10,672 bases of DNA from Rodentolepis nana (Eukaryota > Platyhelminthes > Cestoda > Cyclophyllidea > Hymenolepididae). Position numbers and translations under genes: made by a program. Positions within the stretch are counted from its first letter, which is position 1. Every line of letters starts with the position of its first letter. The DNA lies in assembly GCA_900617975.1 (NCBI GenBank), contig UZAE01014481.1, positions 1 through 10,672 on the forward strand, written 5' to 3'. The notes beneath the pieces were generated by a model. The model was not told where the DNA came from and ran no database searches. It worked only from the letters and a program-made list of their open reading frames with translations. Below, piece by piece: positions 1-9,000 of the stretch.

Positions 1-3000
1 TAAATATCATAAAGCCTGCCATTTGAAATAAATGAATAAACATTGATCTCAAATTTTAAAAATAAATCTTTTCGTTTAATTACCATTTTATTTTAAAGGC
101 AGTTGCTTTAATAAGAAATGACTGGGACATAACATGAAAATATGCTCTCAGTGGCTTACTAAAATCGTATTGTTTCTGATGCTGGACTAATAGAATGACC
201 TAAATGAGTAATTTACTTAGAAAAGGACTTATAAATAGCCTTTAAAAACTGCATCGTAAGCCGTAACATTGAGTGAACTTATTGCTTGCTCTAAATGTCA
301 TAATTTTGACGATATATCAATTAAATGCTGGTCTCAATAAATTCGCTTCAGAATAATACCATTATTTTGCTATCGTAATTCCCTTAAAAATAAACCAATA
401 TGGATATCTAAAGACATTGTCCGCATGGCATTGAATGAAGCTTCCTTACCTTTTATTACCAATTTTAAAGCTGTCTTTCATGACAAATCTTCAATTAACT
501 TTATCTTTATCTTTTATTACATGTTATGTTCTATGTTTAAATAAATGGGTTGTATATTTTCTGGTAGCAAAATTACCCATAGTTTTGTTAGGCTTTAAAC
601 CTTCAAATGTTTATCGAATTGATCAAAAAATCACCTGTTGAATGAAATAGTTTCTGGTTCAAAAGGATCCCAGTCAATAACATAGTCTAATTGGCCTCCA
701 AAATATCTTTATCTCTATTTTACTCCGTGACACTATGAGTTCAAGTAAGTATTAGAAGAACCTTGATTTATATTTGTTTTGTTTTTTAAATACTTAATAA
801 ATAGATCAATAGATATGTGAAATTGATACCATAATTTTCCATTGGATAAAATTATTCATTTTACCCATCTTATCTCGGAGAAAGTGTTCCATGATTTAAG
901 AATGCTAAATACACCTTAAGTTTGCAAAGTGATTTGGGAGAATACCATATTGGTTGCTGTATTAAAGTTTTAAAGTTACTTTATTTCCAAGTTGTAAATT
1001 CCCAAATACATCCCTGAAGACACATTAGGCAACAATGCCACGTAATAGTAGCATGGACATTTTCGATGACACACCTACGCTTTTTGATTATACCCCTTGC
1101 AAATTTACCCATTAGTTCCATTTGATCTTCAATAAAAGTAGTAATAATGATCACCGCCTATTTTAATTAAGAAAGAAATTCTAGAATATCACCATGCTTT
1201 AGAATTTTATTCAAATGGATAGCGTAATTGAAATGAAATATGGATTCCATCGAAGATGAAATTTTGTTAGTCCCAGTCTTCTTTTGACCTTGATGCCCCT
1301 TTGTGAAGACTCTGAATTTCTAGGCACAGCTTGCTGTTTCTGAGTTACAGTTTGCCTTTTAGCAACTCAGTTTACTTTAATGTTGGCATATTTATTTGGA
1401 ATAGACATTCTTTAAAAATAAGCTAGCTGATATAATCCTGATCTCACAAAAATTTAAAAAAAAATAGAGTAGAGCGACCCTTTTTACTTCAAGTGGGGTT
1501 ACAAGCAATGTCACCTGCAAAATCTGAAATTTGAAGGTAAAATAGAAAGACACATATGGGATGATAATCAGTGAATCCGAACTAAATACTTCAAATTCAG
1601 TCTAATTGGTCTTTTGGCAGTTGGACGTAATCGATTTGTTAAGGCGAATTGAAAATATAACTCACACTCGAATGAGAAGACAGGAACTTACAATGAATCT
1701 TGTTGAAATGAAACCACTCTTGTAATAAAATTAGGGCATGCCTTCTAAACCAAAATTGAATGAAGTATACTGTTTCAGAGGATCAATCGAAACAACCTTA
1801 TGAAAAGACGAAGAGAATTAAAAAGGGGAGAGAGTGTCTGAGTAGAGGCAGTGAAAATTGTATTCACTTGTTATTTTTTCGTTTTGTCTTCTATCCTCTA
1901 CTCGGTATTTTACGGATTTGAGAGCTTCGGTTCATGGTTACAACAATTTGTACTACTTGGATTTAGATAATTTCGCGATTTTTTGACAATCACTTAGAGA
2001 AAGTTGTCAAATTAGCAGGGATTATTCTGAGCTGATTTTAAAAATGTGCACTAATTTTTGCAATATTCTTCTCATCATTTCCATTCATTTCAACATGCAG
2101 TCTCTGTATCCGTTTACCAAAGTAGTATGGTGTACAGTATCCTGTAGTACATAACATTATTATTAAATGAAGCTATTTTGCAAGTGGTACAACAGTAAGA
2201 CAAATCAATTGATCTCAGTTTGCAAACAATACTCGATCTGCTTATGTCTTTGCTACTTATTAATGTGATCAAGAGACAACAGGCAGCAAATGTTCAATTG
2301 CAATATGATTTTGACCAAATGCTGCATATTTCCATTATTTCTTCTAATTATATGAGTGAGGTGTTAAACGTGAAAGTAGCATTTTTAATTCGCACTGTTC
2401 TTTTACACTATGTGTTGAAAAGGAGGTGGATGATAGTTCCACTTGCTCTAGAATTTTAAGAAATAATAATTGGTAAACATCTGCCAACTTAACTTTGTAA
2501 TAAAAATGGAATTCCAGTTTTCCTGAATATGGAAGAAGAAATGGTCAGGTTTAAAGTGATTTAGTTTTAGTAACGCTCCCATTTCCCCTAGTCGATAAAA
2601 TGAAAAAAACAATAAGTCGGGAGATTTGAATTTTAAATGAGTGGGGTTTATATTTTCATGTTTCACAACTTCTGTTTAGGGCTTGAGTAAAGTCCATGAA
2701 CCTCTTTATTTACTCAAAAAGGTGTTTGAGTTAGCCCACACAATGCTGTATGATTTAACTATTATTTGATTTGCAATAGTTTTAGCTTTGTTTCGTTTAC
2801 TTAAAATAAGGTAAACATATATTTCAAAGCTCTAACCACTTTAGTAATGTATTCGCTGAATTCTTGTCCAATGAATTTTTAAATAAAGTGCAAATTCGTG
2901 GGATGAAATAAAGAGTTAACGACATGATCCATTTAGAGACCAGTAAAATAGTATATGAATTACCGCTAAAAGAGCCTTATTATAAAACTCGAAAAAGTGC

Positions 3001-3740
3001 TATTCATCCTGGATAGCTAAACACAGAATAATAATTGGCCTTGGGTTTTCTGATGATCGATTTATAGAGATTCCTTGGAAATTTCGACGAATTAAGATAG
3101 GTTGTTTAGAAAATATCGCATTTGCACTAAGATGAATGTTTTTATTTATCAGAAAATGTGGTTTAAAGACTCATCGGTTTATATTCAAATCTGGATTTAC
3201 CCTCAGTGCCTCTACCTGAACGCCGGACTTTCCTGATTGCTAAAAAACCGTTGAATAAATTATATATGTGACCCAGTGCTTTACATTAGAGTGCCTCAAC
3301 TCCTCTGACTTAGCCTAAACATTTGCGAGAAGAATATTAAATATTACACCGTAAGGAAGAAAACTCATTCAAATCGATCGTAGCACTGAGTTGTTAATAA
3401 ACACAGAGGAGTAGTTAGATTGAATGCAAACAAATAGGAGGCCTTTATTTTTGGCATGATGAACCATGCACTATACATAAGATTTTAGTAAGGGGTGATC
3501 CTAACTGTTTAGATACGAATTCTTTAGCCAGAATAGGGGCAATTTATCCAGAGAGACTCAGTATAAAATCTTAAAATGAACAGAATTAAGGGTGGAACTT
3601 ATTTAATACTTTGTTGGACACTTAATCAATGACCAAATAGAAATCCGGCTATAGAATACTACTCACAAATATTTAGTCATTAAAGTTCAAACGAATTATG
3701 CTAGAGTTATCTGATAACTAATCGCTTTGCCAACATGACA
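1..3740. other. Intergenic AT-rich DNA, no gene seen
   Basis: Stops are frequent in all frames. The longest frames (435-641 and 2220-2459 plus, 2448-2666 minus) give hydrophobic or low-complexity products without motifs or splice context. A purine-rich patch lies at about 1819-1855. No tRNA-like B box, terminal repeat or tandem array was found by eye. Confidence 0.6.
1035..1115 (+). other. Short open frame, 26 codons, acidic
   Basis: A small frame starting at an ATG with A at -3 and ending in TAG. It encodes MDIFDDTPTLFDYTP within a 26-residue product. The local composition is less AT-rich and reads more like protein than its surroundings, but the frame is short and unrecognised. It could be a micro-ORF, an exon fragment or chance. 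Confidence 0.12.
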
Positions 3741-3910
3741 CTTCGCTATTAAAATACCTACCGAAGAAACGTATTCCGGGCTACACGTCTGTTTCCCTTA
3801 TAGCTGGGCTATAGCTTAGCTTGTTTTGGGAGTCTAGCTAGATGTTGGAGAATCTGCCATAGAGATTTCTGAGTCGGTCAGGCTTTACTAGCGTAGCAAT
3901 TCGCTACAAC
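3741..3910. other. Less AT-rich patch with TAGC-based inverted and direct repeats
   Basis: This patch has many TAGC/GCTA words. They include a direct repeat of TATAGCT near 3799-3817, CTAGCTAG near 3835, and an inverted repeat GTAGC (3893-3897) with GCTAC (3903-3907). It has no open frame of note and no recognised RNA fold. Confidence 0.25.
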
Positions 3911-4135
3911 TTTATTGCAAGCAATATATTTATAGCATTGAGAATTGAAAAAATAAGCTTGAGTGAAATTTTTGGCCTTACAATAAGTGGTACTAACTTT
4001 TAATTTTTGAAAACAATCATTAATTTATAAGGTGCAACGAGTTATCTTCCATTCAGCTCCAGGATATCTTTCAAAATGTGTTGATTTTATTCACGCATCA
4101 TCGGCTGAAGGCAATCTTAACATTTGTGGAACTTT

Positions 4136-4348
4136 TCAATGGGTTAAAAACGAGCATGATTGTATTGACTGAAGCAAATATTTAACCTTGAGGTTTGGCA
4201 GCCAAGAACGAATTTTGTGTAATACATCATCATGTTCTTCACACCAACCTTTGATAAATCTAATTACGGATTCTATCAACTTTGCTTTCGGCAATCTATT
4301 TATAAGTTTTCTTCCTTTGCAAATGTTAATTTTATAAATAACGGTCAT
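4136..4348 (-). pseudogene. Open frame with weak BACK-domain-like sequence; exon, relic or chance
   Basis: A 70-codon minus-strand frame from an ATG. Residues about 25-67 contain ESVIRFIKGWCEEH and, about ten residues later, WLPNLKVKYLLQSIQ. The order (acidic residue, hydrophobic helix with Trp, spacer, LP-x-L, YL) resembles the helical BACK region that follows BTB in BTB-Kelch proteins. The composition is more protein-like than in other frames of the upstream region. I found no BTB domain at higher coordinates and no kelch repeats at lower ones, and the first part (residues 1-24) matches nothing. It could be an isolated exon of a minus-strand gene, a decayed copy, or an accident. The resemblance is judged by eye. 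Confidence 0.22.
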
Positions 4349-4463
4349 ATTTGAGAAAATTTGTATAGTTTGGAATGAAGCTTAAAAATGACTGTACTTT
4401 GCAAGGTGAATCTATCAAATATTAGAAATTCAATTCACATAAACAACACGTCAGAGGTGTAAA

Positions 4464-4479
4464 TACAATGTACATTGTA
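4464..4479. promoter_or_regulatory. Perfect 16-bp palindrome with inverted SOX-type half sites
   Basis: TACAATGTACATTGTA is its own reverse complement. It contains ACAAT and ATTGT separated by four bases. Facing SOX cores with this spacing are known as dimer sites for SOXE proteins. It lies about 1.5 kb before the transporter start. Confidence 0.25.
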
Positions 4480-4804
4480 AACAGCATCTGCCCCTATATA
4501 TGAAAATCCGTCAAGATTTCAATTTTTCTCAAATTAAAACCGACGGGGTAAGTTTACAACGACTACTACAAATTTAGTTGTTTATTACGGTATGAAAGAC
4601 AAAGTTTTACCTCTGCATTAAGTTCTGAAAGATTTGCATTGTTAATTCGCAATTATGAAACAGTAATATGAGTGGATATACAATAAGAGTGATTAAAATT
4701 ATTTCAACGATAATTGCAACTTGCTTTATATGTTCTTACTCATTGATGGTCACTAATCTCTTACTGCAATCGCTTTGAAAAACTGCTCAAATAAATTTAA
4801 GTGG

Positions 4805-5185
4805 ACAAAAATTAATTGCAAATACTCTTTATTTAATAGAGCATTACTTTGAGGGTATTTTGTTTGATAATCAATTGAATTTATGCTTATTTGATAACTT
4901 AATTTCACAATTAATTAAAATATCTTAAGTTTAATTAATATTTTATTTTTGTTGTATTTAACTGGAATATTTGCATGAAAGTTCAGATTTTTATTTTTAG
5001 TTTTCATTCATTATCAAAATAATCAGTGAGCAGCGCTGAGTAAGCCCTCATTTTTTTCAAAACGCTTTTGCCACAATTTTACTTTTACTTATTCTTAAAA
5101 AAAATTGGCACCAATCAGAAAGTTGCCTAGATTTTGAACAGTTAATGGCAATATCTGCAAATTTAATTAATTACATAATTATAGC
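4805..5185. promoter_or_regulatory. Cluster of TAAT/ATTA homeodomain-type sites
   Basis: Several ATTAATT, TTAATTAA and TAATTA words occur here (for example near 4811, 4911, 4931 and 5163). These are cores bound by many homeodomain proteins. The base composition explains part of the density, so a regulatory role is only possible. Confidence 0.15.
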
Positions 5186-5214
5186 GAAATTTCCATCAAT
5201 TTATCACTCAATAA

Positions 5215-5400
5215 CTTAGCACACGATATCCGGTAATCTATTTCCTGTAGTTTACAAAGCCGGCACGAAGCACCATTATCGCGTCGAAATGATTTCCGGT
5301 TGAGTAGTTCATACATTCGGTATCATCAATCTTTTCAAGATAAGACTAGTGATCTGTTTATCGTTCAACTGACTTCACAAACGCGTGTTCACCTAATAAC
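5215..5400. other. CpG-bearing patch upstream of the transporter gene
   Basis: This patch contains CCGG three times (near 5230, 5261 and 5296) and several CG dinucleotides that are scarce around it. Short open frames exist on both strands (about 25-35 codons) but end quickly. It may be a regulatory element about 550-730 nt before the start codon, or a relic exon. Confidence 0.25.
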
Positions 5401-5919
5401 TTCAAAGAAATTATATCAATAATTTTTGCGTGCAGATTTAATTTAAATTGGTGCTAGATATTACGATAAATCTTAACTTAATCTTCTTAACTTTGAGATT
5501 TTGATGATGCAGTTATGTCATGGATCTTTAAATATTTATTAGCCAAATTTTTCTTAACTGTTCATTTTAAGCATAAGAAATTAAAAATTTTTATAAATCA
5601 GTTTCTTTTAAAATTTTAAATAACTACGTTAAATTATATTTTATGAATCTATATAAGATATTTTATTCCCATTGTATGAACACCTTCCCCTGTAACAACA
5701 ATCAACACGATATGCACTTTGATTTTTTACTGGAAAATTGTCGAAGATGAGCCTTTTATTTAAAAGATGAAATATTTTTCACTGATTCAATTCGGCTATT
5801 GTTAAAAGTGAAGTATTTAGAATTTGGGATTTTGCCAGTGATTGTTCATGGCATTAAGATTCTTCATTCATATACGAAAATACCGATGTTCAAAATTGGT
5901 ATTTATTTCAACACTAGTC
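5401..5919. other. Immediate upstream region, AT-rich
   Basis: No gene is seen. It presumably includes the promoter and 5' UTR of the transporter. Apart from the weak TATA-like element there is no clear core promoter signal. Confidence 0.4.
5757..5766 (+). promoter_or_regulatory. Weak TATA-like element
   Basis: TATTTAAAAG lies about 180 nt before the start codon. In DNA this rich in A+T such a match is expected by chance, so it is only a candidate core promoter. Confidence 0.15.
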
Positions 5920-5946
5920 TAACATCCAGGGCCGCAAATCTGCATC
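5920..5946 (+). promoter_or_regulatory. 5' leader with possible splice or trans-splice acceptor
   Basis: An in-frame TAA at 5920 separates the start codon from upstream sequence. An AG at 5928-5929, after a moderately pyrimidine-rich stretch, ends 17 nt before the ATG. It could be the acceptor of a 5' UTR intron or of spliced-leader addition, as in some flatworms and nematodes. The base at -3 of the ATG is A. Confidence 0.3.
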
Positions 5947-6046
5947 ATGATCTCTAAATTGATGTCGGAAAAAACCCTAAGGGGATGCTTTGTTATCCTC
6001 ATGGCCTGTTTTGGACTGGCTCCACTAGGACAAGCAGCAACTTTGG
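5947..6046 (+). CDS. Exon 1: start codon and TM1
   Basis: Encodes residues 1-33 plus the first base of Ala34. It opens with a short polar N-terminus (MISKLMSEKTLRG) followed by the first membrane helix, which contains ACFGLAPLGQ. A second in-frame ATG lies at 5962 (Met6). The exon ends at donor GTGAGT (6047). Confidence 0.88.
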
Positions 6047-9000
6047 GTGAGTTACTAACACCGTTCCCCTCTCAATAAGCGCCATATTTACTTTAGCCAA
6101 CATGATGCCCTACTTGGCCTCCTATTTACACCGTCACACGGATGCGGCTTTGGACTATAGCCATTCAATTTGGATTTCGTGTTGTCTGCATGCAATTCAA
6201 GGCATCTCGACTCCTCTCACCACAATGCTTCTACCAAAATTAGGTCTGAAACCCCTTCTTTTTGTTTCTTGGCTAATTCACAGGTAAAGATATTATGCAA
6301 TCTTCTATTGGCTCACAAATTTATAATAAAACAACTCAATTTCTAAAGTTCACGTTTGATAAAATCTTACATGATTTCAGTAGTTGAAATAGAAAGAATT
6401 GTATGCAAGTTATCATTCTTATACTAAAGTTACTCTTAATAAGTATGTATAACTTTTACGTATTGAAATGCGTGCCTATTTGAATTGAACTAATAAATAA
6501 AATCAAGGCTTTAACCTGAATTAATAAAAAAACGTATTGCAAAATTCATTTGATTCATATCATACTCAGAAATCTTCAAATAGTAGGTCGATTATTAAAT
6601 AACCTTTTTCAATTAAAAATCTATATTTTCTGAATCCAATGAAAACAAACTATATTGCAATTGGTTTCTATTATACCTCAAAAGTTAATATTTAGTATTT
6701 AAATTTGTACGAGAAATTAATCTAACTATAATCAAAAAATGAAATCCATTTACTCTGAAATTGAAATTATATTTTACCTCTTACAATAAAGAAAAAAATT
6801 CTTTGAGAAAAATTATTTGAATGTTGCTTTTTGCCTTCAGAAAAATATATTGGGCTGAGTATTTCTAAGCAAGATTGAAGGGAACTATTTTTGCAAACGA
6901 TGTTTTGCGATAATTTACAATTTCAAATAAAAGACATCTTCGAAGTAGCTCTTTGTCGTTTTACACAAAGTGAAAACCCACTTACTCCCCCTTACTCTCA
7001 TCCACATCGTTGCTGATGAGATGATAGAATTTACCCACGTGCCACAAGGTAAAGGGTATAACACCATTATTTAACAAACATAGTTTATTTAGATGCCTTG
7101 TTTTGGACTAAGAAGACGCGCTCTCTCCCCCATGTTGCAATGTATTCTGATTTCTGACATTTTTTTATTTCAAGTGGCAGGCGTTTTGATGGCTTTCATT
7201 AGCCCTTTAGTTGACTTCGGGCTTCATAGAGGGGAGGAGGAACATCAATGTGACAAAAAGTGGAGAGGGGGGGACAGAATAATGATTCACAGATGTGACA
7301 GAGGCAGACAGACACAAAGGCATAAAAAAGGTAAAATGAGTACTGTTGAAGGGATCGAATATGACATACAGTAGGGTCATTGTAATTTGATGTCAGGAGT
7401 CAACTGCCGGTTAAAAGACTTTTTTGCCGTATGAGTATGCATTGCCCAGGGTGTACCACGTGGAGGTAAGTCTATCGCACACCCCAAGATTTCTTATTTC
7501 ATAGAGCCAAACTACAACCTTTTTTAGTTTTATTGAGTATTATTCATAACAATATACAGCATTTATAAAATTCACCAAAACGCTTAAATTTGGGTGTCGT
7601 TTAAATTTGTTCACTTCTGGGCTATATTTAACGCAACAAACGATAAGTAATAAATAATTATGAAAAATATAATAAACGGTCAATGATATTAAATATTAAG
7701 CAGTTTAGGATTGGCATAATGATTGCAAGAGAGCAGCTAGTATAAATGAATCATATTTTTCAGAAAAATCCATTTCCACAAAGAAAAACAAACCATTTAA
7801 GGTAGATTTTTAACTGAAAATCGTGGCTAACTGAATACCTTAACTATTATATCCCGAATATTATTGCTACTTCAATTCATTTTAGTAGAAGAAAACACCG
7901 CGTAATGAAAACTTTGTACTTAGGAAATTATTTTTTAGGTATTTTACTACCAATTTAAAAGAATAATAGCATTTGAAATTGCAAATTGAGTTTTGATTAA
8001 GCAGCATTTAATAGCTCTTGCAAAAAGGATATGTTTTTTTTAGTTTAGGGATATTGTTGACAGTGGTGACACTCAAAGTCGGATTCTGGGCTGTTATCTG
8101 CACCTACGCCATCATGGTTGGCTGGGGCATTGGCTCCTCATATGGTCTGCTGCTCTCAGCCGCTGCTTCGGTGAGCTAAAGATGATTTGAGTTACGCATG
8201 AGATCCCAGTCATCTGAAAGGTTTACTTGAAAAGTCTTCAGGAGAGTGCAGAAGATTTTTATCAGATGTGGCATGCATAAAAATGAAAATGATCACATTT
8301 ATTGAATACAGTGCCAAAAAAGTTGAATAAAATGAAATTGACATATACCAAAGAAAAGTACAATAAAATGTACATATTGGAAACATTGAAAATTCTCTAG
8401 ATTATAAATTATTGACTGGAAGGATTTGGAATTGATTACAATTATACATGTTTTATTAAAGTACTACGTCAGTTGTACTAAGAACTTTCCAATAAATCTA
8501 CCCCTTTTTATTAATTGAGAATTGTTTAAAAACAGTGGTTTCCGAAGCATCGCGGTTTGGTGGTCGGTATCTGTACTTGTGGATTTGGGACTGGTGCAAT
8601 CATCTTAACCCCAATTCAGACTCTCATTATTAATCCCAATAACATTGCTATCAACAACGAATCCCAGTAAGCCATTGGATTAAATCAATATAAATTATCG
8701 GATATTCTTTGTAAATATACGATAATTGAATTTAGAATGTTTGACGATGAGGATCTATTGCAACGTGTGCCGAGATGCCTTTTAATAGTGGGTGGGGTAA
8801 TGTCATGCATTCAACTGATCGGCTTCATTTTTGTTCATCCTCGACCAGAAGAAAAGGTAATTTTTTTCAAGTAAATTTGCTCTAACCTTTTGTCAAATTT
8901 TTTCAAGAAGTTTTATAATTAGGTATAATATATCTTATACAAATTTCTCCATCTTTCAATTTAGAAAATTGAATGTGATGACATATTGATGGATGATTTT

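Larger units (their letters stand above)
4349..5214. other. Intergenic, very AT-rich
   Basis: No gene is seen. The stretch holds the 16-bp palindrome and the TAAT-rich cluster described separately, and some A and T runs. Confidence 0.5.
6951..7490. other. GC-richer, purine-biased island in intron 2
   Basis: This stretch contrasts with the AT-rich flanks. It holds a small hairpin at its left edge (6951-6956 against 6965-6970), two CTTACTC words in a C-rich stretch near 6980-7000, a CACGTG at 7036 and another at 7457, a G/A-rich run at about 7229-7330, and a GTAAGT donor at 7466. An open frame at 7093-7374 covers the purine run, but it has no recognisable domain and its composition follows the low-complexity DNA. 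It could be an inserted repeat, an intronic enhancer, or an alternative first exon with its promoter. No terminal repeats or target duplication could be identified by eye. Confidence 0.4.
6284..8043 (+). other. Intron 2 (about 1.76 kb) with a compositionally distinct island
   Basis: Bounded by GTAAAG and a T8 tract plus AG. The outer parts (6284-6950 and 7491-8043) are plain AT-rich DNA in which I see nothing specific. The middle, about 6951-7490, is richer in G/C, has purine-rich runs and carries splice-like signals. Exons 2 and 3 join in TM3 with no family residues apparently missing, so no cassette exon is needed here. Confidence 0.85.

Noticed and set aside
435..641. 68-codon hydrophobic plus-strand frame that looks like membrane segments
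   Set aside because: T-rich DNA gives Leu/Phe/Ile runs in any open frame. There is no motif, splice context or partner exon.
651..675. GGTTCAAAAGGATCC resembling a tRNA B box
   Set aside because: It departs from the GGTTCGANNCC pattern and has no matching A box or cloverleaf stems around it.
2220..2459. 79-codon plus-strand frame
   Set aside because: It has no ATG at its beginning, no domain and ordinary AT-rich composition.
2448..2666. 72-codon minus-strand frame rich in Phe and Lys
   Set aside because: Composition follows the local A/T bias, with no motif or supporting neighbour.
6053..6059. TACTAAC, a textbook branch-point word, in intron 1
   Set aside because: It lies only about six bases inside the donor, too close to the 5' splice site to act as a usual branch point.
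7093..7374. 93-codon frame in intron 2 starting MPCFGL, similar to MACFGL of exon 1
   Set aside because: The match to exon 1 is about 17 bases and stops there; such short matches are expected by chance in 10 kb. The rest is basic, low-complexity sequence from a purine-rich run, so it is not called as a gene or a duplicated exon.
7174..7465. Possible cassette exon in intron 2 between an ATTTCAAG acceptor and the GTAAGT donor
   Set aside because: Joined to exon 2 in phase it meets a TAG within about ten codons, and the protein family needs no residues at this junction.
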